Positions 33,394 to 42,828 are shown, counted from the stretch's first letter. The stretch is DNA of 64,000 nucleotides from Cohaesibacter sp. (GCA_025800105.1 JAOXSG010000131.1:21233-85232), one strand, 5' to 3'. The notes: generated by a model not told the origin, from the letters alone. Numbers and translations: made by a program.

Positions 33394-34281
33394 TTAGTCA
33401 ATTGAAATGCCTGCTGATTTTGCTCTTGAAAGAAGCGTTTGCGCGCGGCGCAAATGGGGTCTGTCGAGCATTTCACCATCCAGCCCGACAACGCCGGCAT
33501 TGCCTGCTTCTTGGAAGGCGGCAAGGATGCGTTTGGCCTTGTCTATGGCCTCAAATGATGGGGTGAAGACCTCATTGATGATGGGGATTTGTGCCGGATG
33601 AATTGCCATCTTTCCGATATAGCCATCGCGTTTTGCAGCTGTTGCCTCGGCGCGTAAGCCGTCCAGATCGCGGAAATTGGCATGAATGGCATCGATGGGT
33701 TGCACGCCTGCCGCCACTGCTCCAAAGAGGCATAATTCGCGCACCAATTTATAAGGGCTGGTAAGAGCTCCGCTCTCGTCCTTGTTGGTTTCTGCGCCTA
33801 GATCAGCGGAGAGATCTTCTGCCCCCCATGTCAGAGCGCATAAGCGTGGGCTGGCATTGCCATAGGTGCCAAGGTTGAAAATGGCGCTGGCTGTTTCTGT
33901 TGCCACTGCCATCAATTGAATGGAGCCTTGTTGGATGCCTGCCAAGGCTTCTTGTGCGCTGACTTTGGCATCGATTTGGGTGATGCAATGGCCGGAGAGG
34001 GTTTTGGGCACCATGATGCCATCGGGATTTGCCGGGATGATTTCTGCCAGATCTGCCTCTGTTAAACCGGTATCCAATGCATTGATGCGGACGAAAAGCC
34101 GGGGTCGGTTTTGTTGGCTTTGATGGTGTTTGACAAAGTTGGCCGCAATTGTTCGGGCCTCTTGCTTATTGTGTTGGGCGACCGAATCTTCCAGATCAAT
34201 GAGCAGGACATCGGCTTCACTGGCAAGGCCTTTGGCCAATTTCTTTTCGCTATCGCCGGGGACGAACAGATAAGAGCGCAT
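33394..34281 (-). CDS. CoA-ester lyase (HpcH/HpaI, CitE-like)
   Basis: The 295-residue protein is a CitE/malyl-CoA-lyase-like TIM-barrel enzyme: RSYLFVPGDSEKKLAKGL at the start, VLLIDLEDSV with the metal-binding acid residues, RLFVRINALDT with the conserved Arg, ATETASAI and GAEDLSADLG. Enzymes of the group cleave malyl-, citramalyl- or beta-methylmalyl-CoA into glyoxylate or pyruvate plus an acyl-CoA. The upstream gene, three bases away, is a MaoC-type hydratase, a pairing expected for a hydrate-then-cleave route. Which acyl-CoA is used is open. Confidence 0.88.
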   Translation of the reverse strand: MRSYLFVPGDSEKKLAKGLASEADVLLIDLEDSVAQHNKQEARTIAANFVKHHQSQQNRPRLFVRINALDTGLTEADLAEIIPANPDGIMVPKTLSGHCITQIDAKVSAQEALAGIQQGSIQLMAVATETASAIFNLGTYGNASPRLCALTWGAEDLSADLGAETNKDESGALTSPYKLVRELCLFGAVAAGVQPIDAIHANFRDLDGLRAEATAAKRDGYIGKMAIHPAQIPIINEVFTPSFEAIDKAKRILAAFQEAGNAGVVGLDGEMLDRPHLRRAQTLLSRAKSAGISID

Positions 34282-34284
34282 GAG

Positions 34285-34740
34285 TTAGGCGTCCTTTGTT
34301 TTCATAAAGGCCTGACGGGTGCATTTTGCGACCAGTTTGTCATTCTGATTATAGGCGCGATGTTCGAAGGTGACGATGCCTGCGGTTGGCCGGGATTTCG
34401 ACAAGCGTTTTTCAACAATTGTTGTTTCCACCCGAATGGAATCGCCCTGATAGAGCGGGTGGGGGAAGGTGACATCTGTCATGCCCAGATTGCCAATTGT
34501 GGTGCCAATTGTTGTGTCATTGACAGAGATGCCAATCATCAGGCCCAGTGTGAAGAGGCTATTCATCAAAGGCTGGCCCCATTCTGTCTGGGTTTTACAG
34601 AAATGGGCGTCAATATGCAGCGGCTGAGGGTTCAGCGTCATATTGGAGAAGAGCATATTGTCCATCTCTGTCACAGTGCGGGTCAATTCATGCTTGATGG
34701 TGGAACCAACGTCAAATTCTTCAAAATAGAGGCCGGGCAT
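34285..34740 (-). CDS. MaoC-like hydratase
   Basis: A 151-residue hot-dog-fold protein with the MaoC signature: MLFSNMTLNPQPLHIDAHF, where Asn/His would be the catalytic pair, and TTIGNLGMTDVTFPHPLYQG, typical of mesaconyl-CoA and related hydratases. It should add water to an enoyl-CoA that the following lyase then splits. ATG 34740 follows AAAGGA. A TTTACGTAAA palindrome at 34766-34775 lies 26 bases before the start codon. The gene pair is a candidate for methylaspartate or citramalate-type metabolism; this is inference. Confidence 0.87.
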   Translation of the reverse strand: MPGLYFEEFDVGSTIKHELTRTVTEMDNMLFSNMTLNPQPLHIDAHFCKTQTEWGQPLMNSLFTLGLMIGISVNDTTIGTTIGNLGMTDVTFPHPLYQGDSIRVETTIVEKRLSKSRPTAGIVTFEHRAYNQNDKLVAKCTRQAFMKTKDA

Positions 34741-34765
34741 TGGGCGTTCCTTTCGTTTTTCGCAG

Positions 34766-34775
34766 TTTACGTAAA
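34766..34775 (-). promoter_or_regulatory. Palindrome TTTACGTAAA before the MaoC gene
   Basis: A perfect 10-base palindrome just upstream of the MaoC/lyase operon. Its TTTAC/GTAAA halves match those of the 16-base palindrome before the hydrolase at 14274-14289, but without the spacer, so a common regulator is only suggested. Confidence 0.3.
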
Positions 34776-34949
34776 AGGGGATAGGCAATGCAATGGGCAA
34801 AATTGTTGACTTTGCTGTTAGCTGGCATGGAAAGGATCTTAAGAGAAGATTAACCATATTTTTTCATATTGGTTAACAAAATATAACCAGATATCATTGG
34901 TGAGATTCGTCTTGTTTTCGTTTCTCTCTGGTTTGATTGGAGCTTTGGT

Positions 34950-36098
34950 TTGGTCTCTTTGGTTTCCTCTTCTTCGATGGCGCAGCGCTTTGATGCGGTT
35001 TTTGCCGAAGCGAGCAGGGCGACTGGGGCCAAATTTGATTTTTTGCTGGCCACGGCCAAGCGAGAAAGCGGCTTGCGGGTGGATGCCAAGGCACCGACCT
35101 CATCTGCGACGGGCTTGTTTCAGTTCATTGAAAGCACCTGGCTTGAAACCATGAAAGAGGCCGGACCTGCGCTTGGTTATGGATCGGTTGCCGATAAAAT
35201 CCGTAAAGTTGGCAATGACTATATTGTGCCTGACCGCTCTGAGCGGCAAGAGATCCTTGCCATGCGCAAGGATGCCAAAATTTCTGCTCTTATGGCCGGG
35301 GCTTATGCGCGTAAGAATGAGGCGCAATTGTCGCAAGCTTTGGGGCGCACGCCCAAAAGCGGGGAATTATATGCGGCGCATTTTTTGGGCGCGCAGGGCA
35401 GTGCCCGCTTGATTGGTATGAGCGAGCGCCAGCCGGATTTGGCGGCGGATCGTCTCTTTCCTGATCAGGCAAAAGCTAATCGCAATGTTTTTTATCATCG
35501 CAATGGTCAGGCAAAATCTGTTCGCGAAGTCTATGATAATCTTGTGGCAACGGTGCCAAATGAGACTGGCTTGGCAACAGAGGCGGGGCAATCGGGGCAG
35601 TCTTCATCCGCGCCTTTGGCTTATGTGGATCATCTGGGGGATCGGTTTCGCAAAAAGACGTCTGAGCTTGTTTCCTTCATGGCGCAAATGGAAAATGCGC
35701 CGGTCCGCCGCAGCCGTTATGGCGGGGAGATGGATGTTACACAATCAGCCAATCATGGTGGGCGCCCCTCGCGCTATGCGCAATCAGCGAGCCTATCGCC
35801 TTCTACAGAGCCTGCCCGATCTGTCGCGTCCTCTAATGGCGGGGAGACCAAAGCTGCGCCTGTCAATTTATTACCTGATCAAGCAGTGCCTGCTGATGCT
35901 GAGACTATGGCTGTTTTGCCCAAATCAAAGCCTGCCGGTCTAGCGCATGCAGGCCAGCGGTTTGTTGAGCTTTTGGGCGCCTCTGGTCAGCAAAGCGCTT
36001 TGCCAGAGTCGCGTTCAAAACCATCCTTCGTTTCATCTGGTGCCTTGGATTTGAGCGATTATCTTTCTGGGGCCAGGAAAACAGACCCTGAGGGTTGA
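34950..36098 (+). CDS. Transglycosylase SLT domain protein
   Basis: The first 160 residues form a lytic transglycosylase-type domain: FLLATAKRESGLRVDAKA with catalytic Glu39, SATGLFQFIESTWLETM, and AHFLGAQGSARLIG. The remaining 220 residues are Ser/Ala/Pro-rich and probably disordered. Such enzymes cut peptidoglycan glycan strands without water. The start is probably TTG 34950 with GGAG seven bases upstream; ATG 34977 would lack a site. A signal peptide is not evident from either start, odd for a periplasmic enzyme, so the true N-terminus or export route is uncertain. The family is seen beside DUF2336-type genes in Rhizobiales. Confidence 0.82.
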   Translation: MVSLVSSSSMAQRFDAVFAEASRATGAKFDFLLATAKRESGLRVDAKAPTSSATGLFQFIESTWLETMKEAGPALGYGSVADKIRKVGNDYIVPDRSERQEILAMRKDAKISALMAGAYARKNEAQLSQALGRTPKSGELYAAHFLGAQGSARLIGMSERQPDLAADRLFPDQAKANRNVFYHRNGQAKSVREVYDNLVATVPNETGLATEAGQSGQSSSAPLAYVDHLGDRFRKKTSELVSFMAQMENAPVRRSRYGGEMDVTQSANHGGRPSRYAQSASLSPSTEPARSVASSNGGETKAAPVNLLPDQAVPADAETMAVLPKSKPAGLAHAGQRFVELLGASGQQSALPESRSKPSFVSSGALDLSDYLSGARKTDPEG

Positions 36099-36255
36099 TT
36101 GGTTTTTCTCATTTTTTATGCGTCTGATTGTTGGATTTCCGGGCTTTGTTATGCCCATTTGATCCGCTTGTTGTAATTAACAAATATGGTGAACCGATCA
36201 TTAAGGGTTGGTGTTTCACAATGGCCGGGAGTTAAGCAGTTCAAGGACTTTCGGG

Positions 36256-37428
36256 ATGATTGTAGCGAAGTTTCTCTCCTGGATCGAAACAGCCCCGGTG
36301 GCACGGCGTGCAGAGGCAAGCTCTGCGCTTGCGCGGGCCTATTTGTTTTCAGATATGGAGCCATCGGAACGTAATGATGCCGAGACGGCCTTGACGTTGT
36401 TGCTGGATGATTCTTCGCCCTTGGTACGTCTGGCCTTATCGGATGCTTTGGCCTCCAGCCCTCATGCTCCTCATCATGTTATTCTTTGCCTTGCTCAAGA
36501 TCTGGATTCGGTGGCGGAGCCGGTTTTGCAGCGCTCGCCCATTTTGCTCGATGGGGATTTGGTTGATATTGCCGCTCATGGGTCGGATCGTGTGCAATGT
36601 GCGATTGCCTCGCGTCCCTCGGTGAGTGCGTCTTTGGCGGCAGCTCTTGCTGAGGTGGGGGGCAAGCAGGCCTGTCTTGCCATTCTTGCCAATGTCGGGG
36701 CACAAGTGACCACATTCAGCCTGCGCCGCATGGCCGAGCGGTTTGGACAAGAGGCGGATATGCGCACCACTTTGCTGTCGCTGGATGGTTTGCCGGTGGA
36801 TATTCGTCAGTCTTTGATTGTGCAACTTGGTGGTGCTTTGGAACAATTGTCACTGGTGAAAAATTTTATCAGCTCAGAGAAGCGCAGCCTTTTGGTCAAA
36901 GATGCTTGTGACAAGGCAACGGTTGATCTGGCCTTTTCTTCCTATGGTGATGATCTTGAGGCCTTGGTCGAGCATTTGTGTTTGTCTGGGCAATTAACGG
37001 CAGATATCCTCATTCGCGGGCTTTGTATGGGCAATGTGGATCTGTTTGTCATTGCGCTGAAGAAATTGACCAATATTTCCGAGAAACGCATTCGTGATTG
37101 TGTCAAGGATGCCAGTGATGGGGTGATTGCGACGCTGTGTCATAAAGCAGGCCTCAAGGCTTATGTTGTGCCAGCTGTTGTGTCTGCTTTGCAGGCCTAT
37201 CATGAGGTCTCGCAAGAGATGGATCCCATGGTATCGCGCTCGCGCTTTGCCCGGCTTATGGTGGATCGCATTCTGGGCTCTTATGGTGATCTTGTCATGG
37301 ATGATGAAATGGATGACTTGCATGCTTTGTTGCGCCGTTTTGCCATGCAGATTGCACGGGATGAGGCACGGGAGATGCGCCTTTCCTTGCGCGATCACGG
37401 GGTTTTGCGCGACTATAGAGCGGCGTGA
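36256..37428 (+). CDS. DUF2336 domain protein
   Basis: A 390-residue all-helical protein with the HEAT-like repeats of DUF2336: SSALARAYLFSDMEPSERND, ALTLLLDDSSPLVRLALSDA, VILCLAQDLDSVAEPVLQRS. No membrane segment or catalytic motif is visible. DUF2336 proteins are alphaproteobacterial and mostly unstudied; some lie near chemotaxis-like or cell-cycle genes, as do the following Hpt and receiver genes here. ATG 36256 follows AAGGA. A strong terminator follows. Confidence 0.85.
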   Translation: MIVAKFLSWIETAPVARRAEASSALARAYLFSDMEPSERNDAETALTLLLDDSSPLVRLALSDALASSPHAPHHVILCLAQDLDSVAEPVLQRSPILLDGDLVDIAAHGSDRVQCAIASRPSVSASLAAALAEVGGKQACLAILANVGAQVTTFSLRRMAERFGQEADMRTTLLSLDGLPVDIRQSLIVQLGGALEQLSLVKNFISSEKRSLLVKDACDKATVDLAFSSYGDDLEALVEHLCLSGQLTADILIRGLCMGNVDLFVIALKKLTNISEKRIRDCVKDASDGVIATLCHKAGLKAYVVPAVVSALQAYHEVSQEMDPMVSRSRFARLMVDRILGSYGDLVMDDEMDDLHALLRRFAMQIARDEAREMRLSLRDHGVLRDYRAA

Positions 37429-37431
37429 TGC

Positions 37432-37453
37432 TAGAGCATTTTGAATAAACACA
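37432..37453 (+). repeat. Second copy of the AGAGCATTTTG element
   Basis: TAGAGCATTTTGAATAAACA and the two following bases repeat the left half of the palindrome at 14178 with one base changed. Here the right arm is missing and the copy runs into the terminator hairpin that begins at 37447. Confidence 0.6.
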
Positions 37454-37487
37454 CAAAAGCCGGGCAAAACCCGGCTTTTGTGTGTTT
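37447..37487 (+). terminator. Strong terminator hairpin after the DUF2336 gene
   Basis: AAACACACAAAAGCCGGG (37447-37464) and its exact complement (37470-37487) form a perfect 18-base stem with a five-base loop. It separates two convergent genes. Confidence 0.85.
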
Positions 37488-37527
37488 GATAGGACTGACG
37501 ATTATAGAGCGCAGAGAGCGCGCTTTT

Positions 37528-38031
37528 TTAGCTGTCTTTTTTGCTGTCTTCAAAGCGGGCAATGATTTCGCCTGAGACGGCCAGCAATTGTTCTGTCAGA
37601 GCTTTGCCAATGGCGTTGTCTTCTTCTCGCGCATCTTCCTTGACCACTGCGGCGATGGCTTGCACATGTTTGTGCAGCAAATCTTGCGGCAGGAAGGAAA
37701 GGTCGGTGACATTCTCGATCAGATCGCAGAGCGAGCCTGCAATGTTGCCGGCAATGGGAAAGCCCATGGTTTGAGCCTGACCCTTGATATCGTGAGAGGT
37801 GCGAAACAGCTCTTCTATGGTTTCGCTGTTCATGCCTTTTTCCTGCAACGTGGTCCAGGCGGTTTGCAATTCGTCGACTTCTTCTGCCATCCAGATATTG
37901 AAATTGACAGAGAGTTGCTGCATTGCCTGTTCGGCACGGGCTATGGGGTCGAAACCGGCTTGAGAGCTGGGCACGACCTTGATTTTCTTTCTCAGATCGA
38001 CTTTTGGTTGGATTATTTCATAATCGGCCAT
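37528..38031 (-). CDS. Hpt (histidine phosphotransfer) domain protein
   Basis: A 167-residue helical protein with the Hpt core FRTSHDIKGQAQTMGF, in which His80 is the phosphorylated residue, followed by GNIAGSLCDLIENV. It should pass phosphate between a histidine kinase and a response regulator. No kinase or receiver domain is attached. A receiver protein gene lies 117 bases upstream on the same strand, so the two may form a phosphorelay whose kinase is elsewhere. Confidence 0.87.
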   Translation of the reverse strand: MADYEIIQPKVDLRKKIKVVPSSQAGFDPIARAEQAMQQLSVNFNIWMAEEVDELQTAWTTLQEKGMNSETIEELFRTSHDIKGQAQTMGFPIAGNIAGSLCDLIENVTDLSFLPQDLLHKHVQAIAAVVKEDAREEDNAIGKALTEQLLAVSGEIIARFEDSKKDS

Positions 38032-38148
38032 GATGGTGTCTCATCTGGTTGGCCAAAATTGGCCGGTTTTTGTTTCAAGCAGTGTGATGGTATGGTCCAT
38101 CTTGATGCTGTGTTCTTTTGTTGCTGGCTTTATGCAGTCCTGATTGGA

Positions 38149-38664
38149 TCAGGTTTGCGCTTCTGTCTCATTTTGTGCCTCTGATCGACGTTCCTGACCC
38201 TTGTAAAGCGGATTTGAAAAGCGTCTTCTGTCTGGGCCATAAAAGCCGCCAGCCTTGATGAAGGGACGCGGATTGACAAGGCAATTGGCGACCCGGGCAT
38301 AGAGTGCTTTTGCCGAAATTGGCTTGCATAAAAATTCTGTTACTCCGGCATCTCTTGCTTCTGTGACGCATTTCTTTTCAGAATGGCCTGTCAGCATGAT
38401 GATGGGTACAGTCGGATTTGCCGAGGAGGTTTCGCTGCGCATCATGCGGGTCAGTTCAATGCCAGAGAAAATAGGCATATACCAGTCTGTCACCACAATG
38501 TCGGGCAAGGTGGATTGAAAAATTTCCAGCCCTGTTGCCCCATCTTCTGCCTCGGTCACTTCTCGTGCGCCAAAGCCGTGAATCAGTGTTCTGACAACCC
38601 GTCGCATATGGGCATTGTCATCCACGATAAGAAAACGCAGCTGAGAAAAATCCACATTCAGCAT
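38149..38664 (-). CDS. Single-domain response regulator (receiver) protein
   Basis: The first 125 residues are a receiver domain: FLIVDDNAHMRRVVRTLI with acidic pair Asp15-Asp16, phosphorylated Asp60 in IVVTDWYMPIFSG, Thr in IIMLTGHSE and Lys in FLCKPIS. The C-terminal 45 residues are polar with PDRRRFSNPLYKGQERR and hold no DNA-binding domain. It may act through protein contact or as a phosphate sink, in the manner of CheY or DivK. ATG 38664 was preferred on the conserved domain boundary. It precedes the Hpt gene. Confidence 0.9.
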   Translation of the reverse strand: MLNVDFSQLRFLIVDDNAHMRRVVRTLIHGFGAREVTEAEDGATGLEIFQSTLPDIVVTDWYMPIFSGIELTRMMRSETSSANPTVPIIMLTGHSEKKCVTEARDAGVTEFLCKPISAKALYARVANCLVNPRPFIKAGGFYGPDRRRFSNPLYKGQERRSEAQNETEAQT

Positions 38665-38807
38665 TAAGATCCCGTCCGACCTGCTTTTTGTCATTCTTTG
38701 TTTTTCATGGTCCAGCATAAACGGGCTGAGTTAAAGAAGGCTTTAGTTTGAGGACAGGATTTGTATTCTGGGATGTAAACTGCCTTCTCTCTCTTTTGGA
38801 TAGAAGA

Positions 38808-39584
38808 TCAGTAACGGAATTGCTCGGTCAGGATTCGTTCATTCCAGCCATGATCGGGGTCGAACATGATTTGGCAATTGGTCTCGCTGTCTTCGCAGAT
38901 TTCCACTTCATGGACAGAGCGGATCTCGGTATGATCGGCCACGGCATTGATGGGGCGCTTGCGGGCCTCGCGGATGGCGATTTTGACCTTTGCCTTATTG
39001 GGCAGTAAGGCTCCGCGCCAATGGCGGGGGCGAAACGGGCTGATGGGGGTGAGGGCCAGAAGGGGACTGTCGATGGGCAGAATCGGGCCATGGGCCGAGA
39101 GGTTATAGGCCGTGCTGCCCGCAGGGGTTGCCACCAATACGCCATCGCAAATCAGCTCTTCCATGCGGGTTTTGCCATCAATGGAAATTTCCAGTTTGGC
39201 TGCCTGTGCCGTTTGGCGATAGATGGAGATTTCATTGATGGCCTTGGCCTCATGGATCTGGCCATCGGCTGTTGTGGCTTTCATATGTAAGGGATGCAGG
39301 ACTGTTGTTTCTGCTGCAATCAGCCTTTCATAGAGATCGTCTTCACGAAATTCGTTCATCAAAAACCCGACAGAGCCGCAATTCATGCCATAGATGGGAA
39401 TGCCGCTATTCATATAGCGGTGTAGGGCTTGCAGCATCAAACCATCGCCGCCCAGAGCCACAATCACATCGGCATGGCTTGGGGGGGCTGAGCCGAAGCG
39501 ATGGGCGAGCTTGCGGCGCGCTTCTTCGCTTGCCTCTGTGGAACTGGCGATGAAGGCAATATTTTCAAATTGCCGGGATGACAT
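38808..39584 (-). CDS. nadK: NAD kinase
   Basis: NadK makes NADP from NAD and ATP. The 258-residue protein has the GGDG motif in [19 protein letters not shown] (about 40-58), [14 protein letters not shown], and the substrate segment [21 protein letters not shown] (two strings joined here: [16 protein letters not shown]). Length fits the short bacterial form. ATG 39584 lies eight bases after GAGG; an ATG two codons earlier is too close to it. Essential in most bacteria. It diverges from cutA. Confidence 0.96.
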   Translation of the reverse strand: MSSRQFENIAFIASSTEASEEARRKLAHRFGSAPPSHADVIVALGGDGLMLQALHRYMNSGIPIYGMNCGSVGFLMNEFREDDLYERLIAAETTVLHPLHMKATTADGQIHEAKAINEISIYRQTAQAAKLEISIDGKTRMEELICDGVLVATPAGSTAYNLSAHGPILPIDSPLLALTPISPFRPRHWRGALLPNKAKVKIAIREARKRPINAVADHTEIRSVHEVEICEDSETNCQIMFDPDHGWNERILTEQFRY

Positions 39585-39664
39585 TAGCATGACCTCATTC
39601 CCTCTTTCTGTGCTATTTCAGTAGCATGTTGTGCAATCCTTGCCAAATGTAGGAGTGAAGGAAT

Positions 39665-39997
39665 ATGTCGGTTGCAGCCTCTGATGTCATTTTCTTGTAT
39701 GGAACCTGCCCGGATGATGCCATTGCCAGACAGATTGGTGCATCTTTGGTGCGGTTGAAGCTGGTGGCCTGTGTCAATATTTTGCCCGGCATGACATCGC
39801 TTTATCGCTGGCAGGGAAAGGTGGAGGAAACGCAAGAGGTTGTGTTCATTGCCAAGGCTAAACGCCAACATTATGAGGAAATTGCCCGCCGCTTTGCAAA
39901 ATTGCATCCTTATGACGAGCCTGCGCTGGTTGTTCTGGGCGTTGAAACTGGTTTGCCGGGTTATCTTGGCTGGGTTATGCGTTCGGATCAGGACTGA
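39665..39997 (+). CDS. cutA: Divalent-cation tolerance protein CutA
   Basis: The 110-residue protein carries the CutA1 pattern: LVRLKLVACVNILPGMTSLY, RWQGKVEETQEVVFIAKA and LHPYDEPALVVLGVETG. It forms trimers resembling PII signal proteins; it was named for copper tolerance in E. coli, but its true role is unsettled. AGGAGTGAAGGA precedes the ATG. It is divergent from nadK. Confidence 0.95.
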   Translation: MSVAASDVIFLYGTCPDDAIARQIGASLVRLKLVACVNILPGMTSLYRWQGKVEETQEVVFIAKAKRQHYEEIARRFAKLHPYDEPALVVLGVETGLPGYLGWVMRSDQD

Positions 39998-40100
39998 TTT
40001 GATGATGGCCTCATTTCGGCTTTGTGATCGCTGCTTTTTCTGTTTTAGCTGAATCTTAAAAAATCTTGGTCATTCTTTTGTCTGGATAGAGGAGAAGAGG

Positions 40101-41636
40101 ATGGGCAAGGCTCAGATGTCGGCGCAAATATATGCCATGAATTGGGATCAGGATGGTCGCCATACAGGCTTGCATTATGGCCTGTTGCTGGTGGTTTATG
40201 CTTTTTATGGCTATCAGGTTTGTCCGTTTCTGGAACAATTGGGCATGGTGGAATTGCTCTCTCCTGTTGCAGTCATGTTGGCGTTTCAGCTGACTTTGCG
40301 CCATTTTGGAAAGCAAAAACTGGCTTCTTTGGACATTGCTCAGCGGGTGCGGGCGCTGTTCTGGATGGATCTTGGCCTTTTTGCTTTGGGTGGCTGTGCT
40401 CTGGCATTTTTCAATCTGTTTGCCCATGGGTTTCCGCTGGATAGTGGGGCCAAGATTTTGGTGCTGTTTCTGTTTGGTGGCTTCTATGTCTCTTTGGATC
40501 TGGCATTGGAGCGCGAATATCGATTGGGCCAATATCTTGGCTCCATTGGTGCGCCTTTTCCGCTGTCTGTGCGCTATTTGTCGGTTCAGAAGAAATTTGC
40601 CCTTTTCTCCAGTGCCAATATGGTGATTTTGGCCAGTGTTTGCCTGCTTGTGGTCTATAAAGATCTGCATTGGATTGTTGCCTCTATGCCGGATATGCAA
40701 ATGGCGCAATTGGCGATTATGGCTGAGATCGTGTTTGTTGTTGCGGTGATTGGGGCCTATATTTTGCGGGTCATTCGTCAATATTCGCGCAATCTGGATG
40801 CCACCTTGCGCGCTGAGACCGGTGGTTTGCAAAGGGTGGCTGATGGCAATTTGAAAGCCAGTATTCCTGTGACAACCAATGATGAATTTGGCCATATGGC
40901 CAAATTGACCAATCAGATGATTGGCCAATTGCGGCAATCGCGCGATGATCTGGTGCGCACGCAAGATGTGACCATGATGGGCTTGATTTCTTTGGCGGCC
41001 AAACGGGACAATGAAACGGGTTTGCATTTAAAGCGCACACAAACCTATGTGGCGATGCTGGCGCGGGCCTTGCGGCAAAAAAGCCCTGATTTGGGCTCGG
41101 TCCTTAGCGATGAAAAGATTGAGCTGCTTTATAAATCGGCGCCTTTGCATGACATTGGTAAGGTTGGGGTGCCCGATCATATTCTTAAAAAACCAGGTAA
41201 ACTGGACGATGATGAATTTGCCATCATGAAAACCCATGCCGAGATTGGGGCGCAAGCGTTAGAAGAAGCCGAGAAAGCTTTGGGGGGCTGTTCCTTCCTG
41301 TCGATGGCGCGCGAAATTGCGGCAACCCATCATGAAAAATGGGATGGCTCTGGATATCCGAACGGCTTGAAAGGCAAAGATATTCCGCTATCAGGTCGCT
41401 TGATGGCTGTTGCCGATGTTTATGATGCCTTGCGTTCGCCTCGTGTCTATAAGCCCGGTTTTAGTCATTCCAAAGCCATGGCGATTATTCTGGAAGGCAA
41501 GGGCCAGCATTTTGACCCGGATTTGGTCGATGTGCTGGTGTCGATTGAAGCAGAGATTGAAGCTTTGTCTGACGATATGGCTGATGCTGTTGACGCGCCA
41601 TCAGAGGAGATCAAGGCCAGTGGCGCTGCTGCCTGA
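40101..41636 (+). CDS. Membrane HD-GYP phosphodiesterase with HAMP linker
   Basis: The 511-residue protein has about five to six membrane helices in the first 235 residues (for example LGLFALGGCALAFFNLF, FALFSSANMVILASVCLLVV, EIVFVVAVIGAYILRVI), a HAMP-like segment (GGLQRVADGNLKASIPVTTN), and an HD-GYP domain from about 300: RDNETGLHLKRTQTYV, HDIGKVGVPDHIL and HHEKWDGSGYP. The GYP triad is intact, so it should hydrolyse cyclic di-GMP. No REC or PAS input is visible, so the membrane part may be the sensor. GGAGAAGAGG precedes the ATG. A terminator follows. Confidence 0.93.
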   Translation: MGKAQMSAQIYAMNWDQDGRHTGLHYGLLLVVYAFYGYQVCPFLEQLGMVELLSPVAVMLAFQLTLRHFGKQKLASLDIAQRVRALFWMDLGLFALGGCALAFFNLFAHGFPLDSGAKILVLFLFGGFYVSLDLALEREYRLGQYLGSIGAPFPLSVRYLSVQKKFALFSSANMVILASVCLLVVYKDLHWIVASMPDMQMAQLAIMAEIVFVVAVIGAYILRVIRQYSRNLDATLRAETGGLQRVADGNLKASIPVTTNDEFGHMAKLTNQMIGQLRQSRDDLVRTQDVTMMGLISLAAKRDNETGLHLKRTQTYVAMLARALRQKSPDLGSVLSDEKIELLYKSAPLHDIGKVGVPDHILKKPGKLDDDEFAIMKTHAEIGAQALEEAEKALGGCSFLSMAREIAATHHEKWDGSGYPNGLKGKDIPLSGRLMAVADVYDALRSPRVYKPGFSHSKAMAIILEGKGQHFDPDLVDVLVSIEAEIEALSDDMADAVDAPSEEIKASGAAA

Positions 41637-41647
41637 TTGACTGTTAG

Positions 41648-41684
41648 AAAAAGCCGCGTTTGAAAGCAAAACGCGGCTTTTATT
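41648..41684 (+). terminator. Intrinsic terminator between HD-GYP and Idh genes
   Basis: AAAAGCCGCGTTT (41649-41661) pairs with AAAACGCGGCTTTT (41668-41681) around a six-base loop and carries A/T tails on both sides, suited to two convergent genes. Confidence 0.9.
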
Positions 41685-41688
41685 TTGT

Positions 41689-42813
41689 CTATTCCTTGAT
41701 GCTCTGGCGGGTTCCTGTCTTGGCAGCGTCTGCAATGGCATGAATTACTTTTTCAAATTCCAGTGCGGCTTCGAAATCTGGTTGTGCTTTGCCATCCTTT
41801 GTAATTGCATCTAAAAACCCGGCCAATTCGATGACTTTAAGCTCGTTAAAGCCAAGGCCATGGCCAGCGGCTGGGCTGAAATTTTGGTAAGGGGTGTGGG
41901 CTGGTCCTGCCAAAATGGTTTTGAAGCCTTGGGAGCCAATCGGGCCTTCATTTTGATAAAGTTGCAGCTCGTTAAAGCGCTCTTGGGTGAAGGCGAGCAT
42001 TCCCTTATCGCCGTGAATTTCCCAGATTAGATGGTTTTTGCGCCCCCATGCGGAGCGGGAGCTGGAAAAAGTGCCGGTGATGCCATTTTCAAAGCGCAAT
42101 AAGGCGCTGGCAATGTCTTCATTTTCGACCTTACCGACCCCATTGCCATCGGGCATTGGGCGGGTTGGATAGACGGTTTGCATATCGGCAACAAGGCTCT
42201 CAATGGGGCCGACCAGCTCATAGGCGACACTGACCAGATGGCAACCCAAATCGCCAAGGGTGCCAAGGCCTGCATCAGCCTTTGTGGCGCGCCATGTCCA
42301 TGGCAGGGCAGGGTCTGCCTGATAATCTTCGTCAACCACCCCTCGGAAATGCAGCAAGCGACCAATAGCGCCGCTCTGAATGAGGCGTTTGGCTTCCTGA
42401 ATGATGGGGTTTTTGAGATAATTATAGCCGACTTGGGTTTTGACGCCGGCTGTGCGGGCAGCGTCTGTCATTTCCTGCGCATCTTGCAAGGTGAGGGCAA
42501 GGGGTTTTTCACACCAGACATGTTTTCCCGCCTTGATGGCTTCCAAGGCCATTTCCTTGTGGAATTTGTTGGGCGTGGTGATGGAGACGATGTCGATATC
42601 AGGGTCAGTGACCAGCTCTTGCCACTTGTCTGTATGGCGGGCAAAGCCGAATTGCTCGGCAAAGGTTGCGGCTCTATCCAATGGCAATTCGCAGAGCATT
42701 TCCAGTTTCAGATCTGGCAAATTGCCAAAGACGGCTTTGGCATTGCGATAGGCCAGGGCATGGCATTTGCCCATATAGCCGGTACCAATCAAACCTATTT
42801 TGAGTGTGGTCAT
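41689..42813 (-). CDS. Gfo/Idh/MocA oxidoreductase, inositol-type
   Basis: A 374-residue NAD(P)-dependent dehydrogenase: Rossmann motif IGLIGTGYMGKCHALAY (6-22), the EKP motif in HVWCEKPLALTLQDA, and LGTLGDLGCHLVSVAYELVG with the catalytic Asp and His. It lies divergent from the RpiR gene beside the iol operon, and shares its operator region, so a role in oxidising scyllo-, chiro- or another inositol isomer is likely. It is only distantly similar to iolG at 47744, so it is not a recent copy. AGGAG lies nine bases before ATG 42813. Confidence 0.86.
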   Translation of the reverse strand: MTTLKIGLIGTGYMGKCHALAYRNAKAVFGNLPDLKLEMLCELPLDRAATFAEQFGFARHTDKWQELVTDPDIDIVSITTPNKFHKEMALEAIKAGKHVWCEKPLALTLQDAQEMTDAARTAGVKTQVGYNYLKNPIIQEAKRLIQSGAIGRLLHFRGVVDEDYQADPALPWTWRATKADAGLGTLGDLGCHLVSVAYELVGPIESLVADMQTVYPTRPMPDGNGVGKVENEDIASALLRFENGITGTFSSSRSAWGRKNHLIWEIHGDKGMLAFTQERFNELQLYQNEGPIGSQGFKTILAGPAHTPYQNFSPAAGHGLGFNELKVIELAGFLDAITKDGKAQPDFEAALEFEKVIHAIADAAKTGTRQSIKE

Positions 42814-42828
42814 GGGCTGGACTCCTGT

